This document shows, one piece after another, positions 1-8,383 of a stretch of 64,000 nt of DNA. The notes below the pieces were generated by a model that made no database searches, was not told the origin of the DNA, and saw nothing but the letters and a program-made list of their open reading frames with translations. The stretch spans positions 1 through 64,000 of the forward strand of contig NZ_JAABNT010000018.1 in NCBI RefSeq assembly GCF_010667575.1, written 5' to 3'. Position 1 is the stretch's first letter, and each line of letters begins with the position of its first letter. Source of the DNA: Sulfitobacter sediminilitoris. Lineage in GTDB: Bacteria > Pseudomonadota > Alphaproteobacteria > Rhodobacterales > Rhodobacteraceae. The translations under genes were made by a program, and so were the position numbers.

Positions 1-169
1 CGCGGCCATCATCCGTTTTCTCAGATGCATAGGCCTCCAGCAGAACGGCAAGTTCGGCCTCAACCGCTTGCTCGATCAGTCGCTGCGCACCCGATCGCAG
101 CAGGTCCGTCAGTGGATCAGGTGAAAACCCCTGTGGATCGGTCAGCTGGGTAATGGTATTTGTCGTCAT
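1..169 (-). CDS. IS256-type transposase, N-terminal fragment (runs off window)
   Basis: The minus strand reads an ATG at 169 followed by 56 codons with no stop before the window edge. The peptide begins MTTNTITQLTDPQGFSPD and continues through an LLRSGAQRLIEQAVEAELA stretch, which is the usual N-terminus of IS256-family DDE transposases (mutator type). Only the first seventh of a normal roughly 400-residue protein is visible, so catalytic residues cannot be checked and it is unknown whether the element is intact. It would be the left-hand mobile boundary of the window. The family call rests on recognition of this N-terminal block. Confidence 0.75.
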   Translation of the reverse strand, partial: MTTNTITQLTDPQGFSPDPLTDLLRSGAQRLIEQAVEAELAVLLEAYASEKTDDGR

Positions 170-477
170 GTGGCATATCCTTTTCTCAGACGAGAATTGC
201 GGCGCGTGAACAACGCCATGATATGCCGCCCCTCAGGGGCCATCACCAACTTTTAGCTATATCTCCATCTTCAGCAGCAGGGGTACACTTACATCAAGCC
301 TTAAGTCGCCAGCGACAAGGGTTACGCAGGGGGCGGCGGCGTGTCGTCCCCTTTTTTACGTGGATTCGGTAGCTAAGGCATGGCCTTTGTACCTGCGTGG
401 CGGGAATCGGACGCTTGTTGTAAAGTGCGTAGCATTTGAGATGTTTGTAATCCGATGCCTTTTGAAAGCCGCCGCTG
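170..477. other. Gene-free stretch upstream of the IS256-type transposase
   Basis: No convincing gene is seen here. The part next to the transposase start should be the upstream terminal region of the insertion sequence. A G/C-rich tract followed by TCGTCCCC and a T-run at about 340-357 is a candidate outer end, but the partner inverted repeat lies outside the window, so the boundary is not proven. The rest is the leader of the secreted protein that starts at 478. Confidence 0.35.
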
Positions 478-1506
478 ATGATCTACCGACTTGCCTTGCC
501 AGCGGTCCTTCTGATCGCTCTGGCGATACCGCTGGGCGCAGGGCCTGCTTGCCAGGCGCAAAGCGGGATGACAGCGATAGATGCCTCCCACCCGCTGACT
601 GAACTGACCCCGCGCAACGACAAATCGGGGTTGGCCGCGCTGCGTGATATGGGGATCCGTACTGTCATTCGCTACTACGACAATGTCGCGGAAACGTTGC
701 CTTGCAAAACGCTCGTACCCGAAGAAACACGCGCATTGCTGGACGCGGGTTTTAGCCTGCTGGCCGTATTTCAGCACCACAATGATAACCCGATGACCTT
801 TCTTGCACCCGGACGTGGCACGATGGATGCGCAGCGGGCGATTGAACTGGCGCTGGCCAATGGACAACCGTCCGGATCGGCGATCTATTTCGGGGTCGAT
901 GGCGTGGATGGCGCATTGGAATCAGCCAACTACGAATACGCCAAAAACAGCGGTGGACCGATCAGCAGCACGCGTGAGCAGACATTGCAGTCCAGCATGG
1001 GGGCGGGGGCCTATGCAAAACACAAGAGATTCTATGAAATCTACCGCGAAGAAGGTGCGTCCTTGTTCGGCGGCACGCTGGGCAAGCATCGTGCCCATGA
1101 CATGCTGCCCCATATCGAAAGCTATTTCCGTGATTTGCAGACAGTGTTTTCCAATTTCGGACGGCAGACCGGCATCCAATATCGCTTGGGGGCCTATGGC
1201 GGCGGACTGGTCTGCGAGCATCTCATGGGCCTTGGACTGGCGGCACATTGCTGGCTGTCACAATCCAAAGGCCTGCCGGGGTATGATCGTTTCAACGGCT
1301 CTCAGGATTGGGTGATGCGGCAGGAACTGACGACCATCTGTCCGGGGTGGAAGTTGCGCACAGGTGGTGATTTTCATTTTGATTTCAATGTCGTAAATGA
1401 ACGGACGCGCAACTTTGGACAATGTAACACCCAGATCGATTATGCGATTCCGTTCAGCAGGCCTCTGAAGAGGGATGGTGTTGGCTGCTACGCTTGGGAG
1501 GATTGA
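478..1506 (+). CDS. Secreted DUF1906 (glycoside-hydrolase-like) protein
   Basis: This is a 342-residue protein. Residues 1-27 form a signal peptide: a short basic start, a Leu/Ala/Ile core and a likely AQA cleavage site. The mature part begins with ID-ASHPL and continues with GIRTVIRYY, then LLAVFQHH and AIYFGVD. This is the pattern of the DUF1906 (Rv2525c-like) TIM-barrel domain related to glycoside hydrolases. The family is exported and thought to act on cell-wall or extracellular glycans, but no substrate is established. The 3' end overlaps the convergent acetyltransferase gene by about 50 bp. The ATG at 478 is chosen because it gives a complete signal peptide, although the ribosome binding site is weak. 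Confidence 0.7.
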   Translation: MIYRLALPAVLLIALAIPLGAGPACQAQSGMTAIDASHPLTELTPRNDKSGLAALRDMGIRTVIRYYDNVAETLPCKTLVPEETRALLDAGFSLLAVFQHHNDNPMTFLAPGRGTMDAQRAIELALANGQPSGSAIYFGVDGVDGALESANYEYAKNSGGPISSTREQTLQSSMGAGAYAKHKRFYEIYREEGASLFGGTLGKHRAHDMLPHIESYFRDLQTVFSNFGRQTGIQYRLGAYGGGLVCEHLMGLGLAAHCWLSQSKGLPGYDRFNGSQDWVMRQELTTICPGWKLRTGGDFHFDFNVVNERTRNFGQCNTQIDYAIPFSRPLKRDGVGCYAWED

Positions 1507-2002
1507 GTGACATGCGCATGACGTGCTGTGGTCCAGCGTTCCCAAGGGGCCATTTCTCACCAGTGTCGATGAATCCACCCTTGAGGTAGGCACGGATCGC
1601 ACAGGGATTGATCTTGTTGACCGTCAGATAATGCGCGGTTGCCAATGGATAATGGCGGGCCAGATACGCTGGCAGAGCCTGTACCGCGCGGGCCGCGATA
1701 CCTTGTCCTTGCCGATCAAGATCGACCATAAAGGCGCGAAGCCCAAGCGCGCCAAAAGGTACCAAGGGATACCGGTCGGAATAGGCGCGGTCGATCTTGA
1801 AAAACCCGACCGCCCCCCTGTCCAAAAAGATACCGTGAAAGCCCACTCCGTCCTCGGCCGCTTCAAAAGCTTCCGCGATAGTGCCGGAGAACTTAATTTG
1901 GTCCGGCGACACCTGAACATGCGCAACGCGGCTCAGATCAGAGGACCCAGCGGCGCGAGCACGAGTTGTGGCGTCACCCCTCCATTGCCTCCAGTTCGTC
2001 AA
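1454..2002 (-). CDS. GNAT-family N-acetyltransferase
   Basis: This is a 182-residue protein with the GNAT layout. A beta-strand pair GFFKIDR leads to GLRAFMVDLDRQGQGIAARAVQAL, where the R/Q-x-x-G-x-G/A acetyl-CoA pyrophosphate loop (RQGQGIA) lies near residue 100. An AHYLTVNKINPCAIRAYLKGGF block with the typical N-x-x-A-x-x-Y-x-K-x-G-F motif follows. It should transfer an acetyl group from acetyl-CoA to an unknown amine. Its start overlaps the end of the oligoendopeptidase gene by 29 bp, so the two are probably co-transcribed. Its stop lies inside the convergent DUF1906 gene. The acceptor substrate cannot be predicted. Confidence 0.75.
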   Translation of the reverse strand: MTNWRQWRGDATTRARAAGSSDLSRVAHVQVSPDQIKFSGTIAEAFEAAEDGVGFHGIFLDRGAVGFFKIDRAYSDRYPLVPFGALGLRAFMVDLDRQGQGIAARAVQALPAYLARHYPLATAHYLTVNKINPCAIRAYLKGGFIDTGEKWPLGNAGPQHVMRMSLNPPKRSSQHHPSSEAC

Positions 2003-3794
2003 TAAAGCCTGAAATCATCGACAGACCCTTATCCCAGAACGCCGGATCGCTCGCATCCAGACCGAACGGGGCCAGCAGCTCTTTGTGGTGCTTGGAGCCC
2101 CCCGCCTTGAGCATATCGAAATATTTATCCTCGAAACCGTCCTCGCCCTCTGCGTAAACGGCATAGAGAGCGTTAACGAGGCCGTCGCCGAAGGCATAGG
2201 CATAGACGTAAAAGGGCGAATGGACGAAGTGTGGGATGTAGGCCCAGAAGGTCTCATAACCGTCCATGAATTCGAACGCAGGCCCAAGGCTTTCGGCCTG
2301 AACAGACATCCATAGGTCGTTGATATCGTCTGGTGTCAACTCACCACCACGGCGGGCTGCGTGCAGCTTGCATTCGAAATCATAAAACGCGATCTGGCGC
2401 ACGACAGTGTTGATCATGTCCTCCACCTTGCCTGCCAAAAGCACTTTGCGCTCTGTATCCGTCTTGGCGTTGTCCAGCATTTTCCGGAAGGTCAGCATCT
2501 CGCCAAAGACCGAAGCTGTTTCAGCCAGCGTGAGGGGTGTCGAAGACAACATCTCGCCCTGACCTGCGGCGAGGACCTGGTGCACGCCGTGACCCAGTTC
2601 ATGCGCCAGCGTCATGACGTCACGCGGTTTGCCGAGGTAGTTCAGCATTACGTAGGGATGGACGTTTGTCACTGTCGGATGCGCGAACGCACCGGGGGCC
2701 TTGCCGGGCTTCACCGCGGCATCGATCCAACCCTTGTTAAAGAAAGGCTTGGCCAGTTCACCCATCCTTGGATCAAAGGCATTGTATGCATCCATGACCA
2801 TCGTTTCCGCTGTCGGCCAGTCGACGATACGCGGATCTTCCATGGGAAGCGGCGCATTCCGGTCCCAGACCTGCATCTTGTCCAGACCCAGCCATTTGCG
2901 CTTCAGCTCGTAATACCGGTGGCTAAGCTTGGGATAGGCTTCGACCACCGCGTTGCGCAGGGCTTCGACAACTTCGGGTTCGACCTGATTGCTGAGGTGG
3001 CGACCGGTTTGCGGGGTCTCCATCCCGCGCCAGCGGTCGATCACTTCTTTTTCCTTGGCCTGTGTGTTGTGGACACGTGCAAAGGTTTTGACGTTGCTGC
3101 CAAAAACCGTAGCCAGTTCGCGCGCACCAGCCTCGCGCTTGGCGCGATCGGGGTCCGTCAGCAGGTTGAGCGTGCCCTCAATGCCAAGGACTTCGCCGTC
3201 CACTTCAAATTCCAACCCCGCAATCGTCTCATCGAACATACGCTCCCAAGCGTCGCCGACGACACCAAGGTCATGCAGAAACTTCTCAAGCTCATCAGAC
3301 AGTTGATAAGGCTTCATCGCACGAATGCGGTCAAAGACGGGCTTGTAGCGGGCCAGATCGGGGTTCTGATCCAGCAGTTTGTCCAGATGATCATCAGGCA
3401 GCTTGTTGAGTTCCAGTGTGAAAAACACCAACGGTGTCGTAAAGTTGGTGATTTTTTCCTGACAGTCGGACATGAACTTGGCCCGGTCGGCATCCGTCGT
3501 CACCTGATAATACCGCAATCCTGCAAAGGACATGATGCGGCCTGCGACCTGATTGATCTTCTCGTTGCGCAGTACACAGTCCAGCAAGCCTGCTGCATCC
3601 AGATCAACCAATTTCCCTTCGTAATCTGTCGCAAAGCTCGCGCAGGCTTCTTCCAGCCAATCCAGATCACGTTTCAGCTCAGGCGCGTCTTCTGCAGTGT
3701 AAAGATCGTTCAAGTCCCATTCCGGCAAATCGCCAAGGTCTTTGCCGCCACCTTGGGCGTTGGCGTCATGGACGGGGAAAGGAAGATGGAACAT
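1974..3794 (-). CDS. pepF: Oligoendopeptidase F (M3 family zinc peptidase)
   Basis: About 606 residues, the normal size for PepF/M3B. The zinc-binding HExxH motif appears as LAHELGHGVHQ near residue 400. Downstream, the ETASVFGEML helix supplies the third zinc ligand, Glu. The N-terminal part (DLPEWDLNDLYTAEDAPEL) matches the family's start. The enzyme is cytosolic and hydrolyses short oligopeptides. Two ATGs are possible, at 3806 and 3794. The inner one has an AGG-rich ribosome binding site at good spacing and is preferred. The GNAT gene overlaps its 3' end. It lies 60 bp downstream of the DNA ligase gene on the same strand and may share its transcript. Confidence 0.93.
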   Translation of the reverse strand: MFHLPFPVHDANAQGGGKDLGDLPEWDLNDLYTAEDAPELKRDLDWLEEACASFATDYEGKLVDLDAAGLLDCVLRNEKINQVAGRIMSFAGLRYYQVTTDADRAKFMSDCQEKITNFTTPLVFFTLELNKLPDDHLDKLLDQNPDLARYKPVFDRIRAMKPYQLSDELEKFLHDLGVVGDAWERMFDETIAGLEFEVDGEVLGIEGTLNLLTDPDRAKREAGARELATVFGSNVKTFARVHNTQAKEKEVIDRWRGMETPQTGRHLSNQVEPEVVEALRNAVVEAYPKLSHRYYELKRKWLGLDKMQVWDRNAPLPMEDPRIVDWPTAETMVMDAYNAFDPRMGELAKPFFNKGWIDAAVKPGKAPGAFAHPTVTNVHPYVMLNYLGKPRDVMTLAHELGHGVHQVLAAGQGEMLSSTPLTLAETASVFGEMLTFRKMLDNAKTDTERKVLLAGKVEDMINTVVRQIAFYDFECKLHAARRGGELTPDDINDLWMSVQAESLGPAFEFMDGYETFWAYIPHFVHSPFYVYAYAFGDGLVNALYAVYAEGEDGFEDKYFDMLKAGGSKHHKELLAPFGLDASDPAFWDKGLSMISGFIDELEAMEG

Positions 3795-3853
3795 GGGGTA
3801 CCTCATTTGTTTCGTTCTACCTAAGCGCCAAGCGGGACAGGGACAAGCGGTGC

Positions 3854-5452
3854 TCAGCCGTAGACGCGCAGCATTTCGTTCAGATCGTCAAGTGTGTTGG
3901 CCTCTTGCAGGGGCTTGTCCTGTCGCCACCGCTTCATCCGGGGAAACCGGAGTGCGACGCCAGATTTGTGGCGGCTGCTGGCCTGGATGCCCTCAAAGGC
4001 GATTTCAAAAACGTGGTGCGGCGTAACTTGGCGGACCGGGCCAAACCGTTGCTGGGTGTTCTTCTTGACCCATGCTGTGATCTCACGGAATTCCTTGTCC
4101 GTGAGGCCCGAATAGGCCTTGGTGAAGGGCACCAGATCATTGCCATTCCAGACCGCAAAAGTGAAATCCGTAAACAGATTTGCACGCCGCCCAGATCCTG
4201 ATTGGGCATAGATCATCACCGCGTCGATGGTCAGCGGATCAAGTTTCCACTTCCACCAATCACCTTTCTTGCGCCCAGATAGGTAAGGGCTGTCGGCACG
4301 TTTCAGCATCAAACCTTCGGCGTTCTCTTCTCTTGCTGTGCCGCGCAGGGTGGCCAGCGTATCCCATTCCTTGAACGTATGTTGCGGCGAAAGCCTGATC
4401 GGGGCATCGGCGGGCAAATCAGAACAGGCTTCCTCAAGCGTGGCGCGGCGGATGGCGAAAGGCGTGTCTCGCAAGTCTTCGCCTTGCCATTCAAGCAGAT
4501 CATACGCGTGAAGCACCACAGGAGAGCTTGCGAGCAATTTCTTGGGAACTGTTTTGCGGCCGATGCGGGCCTGTAGGGCATTGAAAGAGCTTGGCTTGTC
4601 ATTCTCTGGTTGCCAAACCAGCAGTTCTCCGTCCAGCACAGTACCGGGAGGAAGATGATCAATGGCGCGAGCAAGTTCAGGAAACCGGTCGGTCATCAGC
4701 TCTTCGCCGCGCGACCAGACAAAGTATTCACCGTCGCGCAGAATGAGTTGGCCTCGGATACCGTCCCATTTCCATTCAGCGCGCCACTCCTCCGGGTCAC
4801 CAAGGCTGTTGGGCGTATCTTCAAGCGCATAGGCAAGGTAAAAAGGGTAGGGGCGCGAGGCATCGGCTGATGCGTCTTCAGCTTCGATCAACGTATGCCA
4901 TGTGACGTCGTCCGGGTGCCAGTTTCCCATAAGACGGTGCGCCAGTTCCGCCTCTGGCTTACCCGTCGCCTGTGATAGGGCACGGGTCATCAGCTTTTGG
5001 CTGATGCCAACCCGAAAACCGCCGGTGATCAGCTTATTGAACAGAAACCGTTCAGCCCCGCCCAACCGTTGCCAGGCATCAAGTACAAAGGTCTTTCGTG
5101 CCGGTTCATCCACATGAGCCAAGCCACGCAAGTCATTGATCCAGTGAGAAAGTGGTCGATCTTCCACAGAGTTATTCGGAGGGAGAACAAGCGCGATTGT
5201 TTCTGCAAGATCACCGACGATTGCATAGCTGTCCTCGAACAGCCACAGCGGGATGTCAGCCACCTCAGCCGCCCATTCGCGCAGCCGCTTGGTCGTCACA
5301 GCCCGCTTGGGTCGCCGACCGGAAAAAAGCGCAACCGTCCAAAGTTTGTCTGTCTCCTCGGCTTCGGTGAAATACCTTGCTAGAGCGGCAACTTTGATAG
5401 TTGTCTTGGTGCTTTGGTCGATGGCGTTAAAGAGGGTTGCGAAACGCTTCAT
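3854..5452 (-). CDS. ATP-dependent DNA ligase (exonuclease-associated type)
   Basis: This 532-residue protein carries the nucleotidyltransferase motif K-x-D-G as EWKWDGIRGQL near residue 226, so the Lys of WKWDG is the predicted AMP-accepting residue. Later ligase motifs are visible: LDGELLVW (motif III), EGLMLKR (motif IV) and WWKWK (motif V). The N-terminal 200 residues form the adenylation-associated DNA-binding region and the C-terminal part an OB fold. It belongs to the bacterial ligase type encoded next to an MBL-fold exonuclease and often also a helicase and a phosphoesterase. Here only the exonuclease partner is adjacent, overlapping by four bases (ATGA). The likely role is nucleic-acid repair rather than replication, which uses the NAD-dependent ligase. 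Confidence 0.9.
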   Translation of the reverse strand: MKRFATLFNAIDQSTKTTIKVAALARYFTEAEETDKLWTVALFSGRRPKRAVTTKRLREWAAEVADIPLWLFEDSYAIVGDLAETIALVLPPNNSVEDRPLSHWINDLRGLAHVDEPARKTFVLDAWQRLGGAERFLFNKLITGGFRVGISQKLMTRALSQATGKPEAELAHRLMGNWHPDDVTWHTLIEAEDASADASRPYPFYLAYALEDTPNSLGDPEEWRAEWKWDGIRGQLILRDGEYFVWSRGEELMTDRFPELARAIDHLPPGTVLDGELLVWQPENDKPSSFNALQARIGRKTVPKKLLASSPVVLHAYDLLEWQGEDLRDTPFAIRRATLEEACSDLPADAPIRLSPQHTFKEWDTLATLRGTAREENAEGLMLKRADSPYLSGRKKGDWWKWKLDPLTIDAVMIYAQSGSGRRANLFTDFTFAVWNGNDLVPFTKAYSGLTDKEFREITAWVKKNTQQRFGPVRQVTPHHVFEIAFEGIQASSRHKSGVALRFPRMKRWRQDKPLQEANTLDDLNEMLRVYG

Positions 5453-6462
5453 ACCTCTTCCCCTTGATCAAGGCTTTCGCCCTCGAACTGGGTGGGGACC
5501 ACTTGGGCTGCCCAACCATTGTCATTCAGATATCGCGTGAAGATATCCATGTACCCATGTGTGACGTATATGTTTTTTGCACCGGTTTCCTTGATCGCCC
5601 AAAGCAATCCGGACCAATCTGCGTGATCTGATATCACAAAGCCACGGTCGCCTGCGCGCCGTCTGCGCACACCGCGCAACGCCATCCAGCCGGAGGCGAA
5701 AGCGCTTTCCTGTGCGCCGAATTTTCGCGCCCATTTGCTCCCAAGAGCTGACGGCGGGGCCAGCACGAGCGCACCGGGATAGTCCTTTGGGTCAATATCG
5801 GCGGTTGCTTGGATCGTGTCAGGTAGCGTGATGCCCTGTTCCCGCATCACTGCGTTGGTGTTTTCGACCGCGCCGTGGGTCAGGATCGGCCCGATGGCCG
5901 GATCAAGCATCGACAGCAGCCGCTGAGCTTTGCCCAAGGCGTAAGCCCCTAGAAATGCTGTCTTTCCTACAGATGCACACTGCGCCCACCAAGCGTTGAT
6001 TTCCGCTGCGACGTCGACTTGGGGCGTCCAGCGAAACACTGGAAGGCCGAATGTACTTTCGGTGATGAAATGGTGACATTTGACGGGTTCGAAGGGTTCA
6101 GAAACACCATCGTCGATGACTTTGTAATCCCCTGAGGCGACAAAAACCTCGCCCGCCACTTCGACCCTGATCTGAGCAGATCCCGGCACATGGCCCGCCG
6201 GATGGAAGGAAACCCGGGCATCGCCAATCTGACGAACTTGTCCATATGCGATGCTTTCGGCTGAGATATCCCCAAGCCGGTGCCGCATAACCGGCAAAGC
6301 AGCATCTGTGGCCAGATATGTCCCCATTCCCCAGCGCGCGTGGTCTGAATGCCCATGTGTGATCAGCGCACGCGACACCGGTCGCCAGGGATCGATGTAA
6401 AAATCGCCAGCGGGACAATAAATGCCCTTATCAGTAAAGGTAAGAACGGGGTCACGGCTCAT
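5449..6462 (-). CDS. Ligase-associated DNA exonuclease (MBL/beta-CASP fold)
   Basis: This 337-residue protein begins with a metallo-beta-lactamase domain. The metal-binding HxHxDH motif appears as THGHSDHARWG at about residues 34-44. Further family markers are SGDYK, FITESTFGLP and HADWSGL near the C-terminus. This is the pattern of the single-gene exonucleases found beside ATP-dependent DNA ligases, related to the SNM1/CPSF nucleases. Its stop overlaps the start of the ligase gene (ATGA), indicating translational coupling and joint action in DNA end processing and sealing. The usual DEAD/H helicase and phosphoesterase companions are not in the neighbourhood. Confidence 0.88.
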   Translation of the reverse strand: MSRDPVLTFTDKGIYCPAGDFYIDPWRPVSRALITHGHSDHARWGMGTYLATDAALPVMRHRLGDISAESIAYGQVRQIGDARVSFHPAGHVPGSAQIRVEVAGEVFVASGDYKVIDDGVSEPFEPVKCHHFITESTFGLPVFRWTPQVDVAAEINAWWAQCASVGKTAFLGAYALGKAQRLLSMLDPAIGPILTHGAVENTNAVMREQGITLPDTIQATADIDPKDYPGALVLAPPSALGSKWARKFGAQESAFASGWMALRGVRRRRAGDRGFVISDHADWSGLLWAIKETGAKNIYVTHGYMDIFTRYLNDNGWAAQVVPTQFEGESLDQGEEV

Positions 6463-6501
6463 GCGCTCAGACGTAAGGCGTCGTTGCGATTTGCAAAGGG
6501 C

Positions 6502-7449
6502 TCAGGTGGTGACGGTACCCAGAAACAGCTTTTCCAATCCGTCCATGATGGAAGATCGGATCGCCTCTCCCTCCATCAGAACTTCGTGTTCGCTGCCCTG
6601 CACGACCTCAAGACGTCCACCTTTCCAATTTTCCATGCGTTCATAGATTGGCGGAACGTGGACGATACGCTCTTGGCTGCCCAAGTAGGTAATAGCAGGC
6701 AAGCTGGGTGCCGCGCGGTTACTGAGATGTTTGGTTTCCGCGAAAGCCTCGCGCAACCAGACATAGCTTGGCCCACCAAGCGCAAGTTCGGGGTGGGCCG
6801 CGATCTGGTCACACATCACATCCCACATTTGCCGGTCCGTGGTCAGCATGTTGTCTTCAAACGGATCGCTCTGCACATAAGGATCCCTTTTGGTGCCGGG
6901 GGGCAGATTGTGACCCTTGCCAATCTGCGGCATGACCTTCGAGAGGGTGGAGGCTAGCAAACGCAGATGCGGTTTCACATAGATGCCCCACATCGGTCCG
7001 GTAAAGGCCGCCGCCTGCACACCTAACCCCTCCATAACGGCCCGCAGACCGATGCAACCGCCCATCGAATGGGCCAGCAAGAAGTAAGGGCGCGGCAGGC
7101 TCAGTTCACGTGCTGCACGCATCAGTGCCGCAACGTCTTTCTGGTAGTCCGAAAATGCCTCGACATGTCCTGTCAGCGGGTCGTCAAGCAAGCGGTCCGC
7201 CAATCCCTGCCCACGCCAATCAATTGAAATCGTGGCCAGTCCACGTGCGGCTAGCTCTGCCGCAGTGTGCCCGTACTTTTCGATGTATTCCGTGCGGCCG
7301 GGAAACAGCAGCACGGTTCCTTTGGCCCCGGTCAACGGCCAGTGGCCGACCCTGATCCTTTTGCCGTCAGACGTGACAGCCCAATGCGCCTCCCCGCCCG
7401 CAGGGCCGGGGTGCACATCGGTAAAAAGGGGGGCCGGGGTCAGATCCAT
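6502..7449 (-). CDS. Alpha/beta hydrolase, lysophospholipase / S33-type
   Basis: The protein has 315 residues and an alpha/beta hydrolase fold. The nucleophile elbow is AHSMGGCIGL near residue 130 (G/A-x-S-x-G, Ser nucleophile). An early VLLFPGRTEYIEKYG block is typical of PldB-type lysophospholipases and monoacylglycerol lipases. Near the C-terminus ITYLGSQERIV supplies the acid, and GSEHEVLME carries the probable catalytic His. The product is likely cytosolic and acts on lysolipids or monoacylglycerols, but the substrate is inferred only from family. The start overlaps the stop of the SCP2-like gene (TGATG), so the two genes are translationally coupled. This suggests a joint lipid-related role. 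Confidence 0.8.
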   Translation of the reverse strand: MDLTPAPLFTDVHPGPAGGEAHWAVTSDGKRIRVGHWPLTGAKGTVLLFPGRTEYIEKYGHTAAELAARGLATISIDWRGQGLADRLLDDPLTGHVEAFSDYQKDVAALMRAARELSLPRPYFLLAHSMGGCIGLRAVMEGLGVQAAAFTGPMWGIYVKPHLRLLASTLSKVMPQIGKGHNLPPGTKRDPYVQSDPFEDNMLTTDRQMWDVMCDQIAAHPELALGGPSYVWLREAFAETKHLSNRAAPSLPAITYLGSQERIVHVPPIYERMENWKGGRLEVVQGSEHEVLMEGEAIRSSIMDGLEKLFLGTVTT

Positions 7450-7739
7450 CAGGACAGGACAGAGGCCAATTTCATTGCCATGCCCATGTCACCATCGACC
7501 TTGAGCTTGCCTGTCATGAACGCCGATGTCGGGTTGGTTTCACCTGAAAGGATCTCCTGAAACGTATCGGCATCCGCGCTCAGGGTCACATCCGCCTCGT
7601 CGTCCGACGCGCGCGCGCCGGAACCGTCGAAAATCACGGCACCTTCGCCTTCAATATCGAACTTGGCGGTACCGTCAAAATCGGCGCCGTTCATTTTTTC
7701 GTTCAGTGCTATCACCGCTTGGTTCACAATATCGCTCAT
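7449..7739 (-). CDS. SCP2 sterol-binding-like protein
   Basis: A 96-residue protein beginning MSDIVNQAVIALNEKM. It has the short SCP2 pattern: an amphipathic N-terminal helix, alternating strands around ADVTLSADADTFQEIL, then PTSAFMTGKLKVDGDM and the C-terminal helix MAMKLASVL. SCP2 domains bind lipids or acyl-CoA in a hydrophobic pocket. An upstream ATG is possible, but the start at 7739 is preceded by a clear AAAGGGCC-type ribosome binding site and matches the family's N-terminus. It is the first gene of a two-gene unit with the lysophospholipase-like hydrolase. Confidence 0.85.
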   Translation of the reverse strand: MSDIVNQAVIALNEKMNGADFDGTAKFDIEGEGAVIFDGSGARASDDEADVTLSADADTFQEILSGETNPTSAFMTGKLKVDGDMGMAMKLASVLS

Positions 7740-7813
7740 CTCAGGCCCTTTTTGGCTAAATGGCTCCCGCATGTCTGGAATATTGGCGGCAGCCTGTTAC
7801 ATTCACATTTGTT

Positions 7814-8371
7814 ATGCGCATCTTGACCGTCAACCTCAAACGTCACCTTACGGCACTTGCCCCGCTGGTGTTGCTATGCAGCACAGGTTTGGCGGATGCT
7901 GCGCCCCAGGAACTCTTGGATAGGTTGAAAACCGCGACCGAGGCCGAAGCACCGCGCATCGCTTCCGAAATTGAGCTGGAGTGGTCAAAATCCGGCTCCG
8001 CGGCCATGGATTTGCTGCTGCGTCGGGGGCGAGACGCGATGGAGGATGGCGATTTTGCTTTGGCGATCGAACATTTCACTGCATTGACGGACCACGCCCC
8101 GCAATTTGCCGAAGGATTCCATGCACGGGCCGAGGCATATTTTCGTGCCAGCCTATATGGCCCCGCATTGGATGATCTTGAAACGACACTGGCGCTGAAC
8201 CCGGATCATTACGATGCGATCTTCGGGCTTGCAGTGATGCTTCAGGAATTTGGTGATCTGCGCAAGGCAGCGCAGCTTTATCGCAAAGTGCTGGCAATCC
8301 ACCCCAACCACGAAAACGCGCGCGAGGCGCTGAGCCGCCTCAAGCGCGACGGCATCGGCCGGGAACTCTGA
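7814..8371 (+). CDS. Exported TPR-repeat protein
   Basis: The protein has 185 residues. The start MRILTVNLKRHLTALAPLVLL gives a basic n-region, a hydrophobic core and an ADA-type cleavage site, so it is likely periplasmic. Residues 85-185 hold about three tetratricopeptide units: ALAIEHFTALTDHAPQFAEG, ALDDLETTLALNPDHYDA and AAQLYRKVLAIHPNHENA. Each keeps the TPR-type Ala/Pro spacing. TPRs mediate protein-protein contacts and no enzymatic motif is seen. The gene is divergent from the SCP2/hydrolase pair and lies 12 bp upstream of the helicase gene on the same strand, so co-transcription is plausible. Confidence 0.8.
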   Translation: MRILTVNLKRHLTALAPLVLLCSTGLADAAPQELLDRLKTATEAEAPRIASEIELEWSKSGSAAMDLLLRRGRDAMEDGDFALAIEHFTALTDHAPQFAEGFHARAEAYFRASLYGPALDDLETTLALNPDHYDAIFGLAVMLQEFGDLRKAAQLYRKVLAIHPNHENAREALSRLKRDGIGREL

Positions 8372-8383
8372 TCGGGGACACAA

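Noticed and set aside
2361..3824. Long plus-strand open frame of about 487 codons opposite pepF
   Set aside because: It mirrors the pepF coding frame on the other strand, its product is Gln/His-rich without any motif, and pepF is a certain gene.
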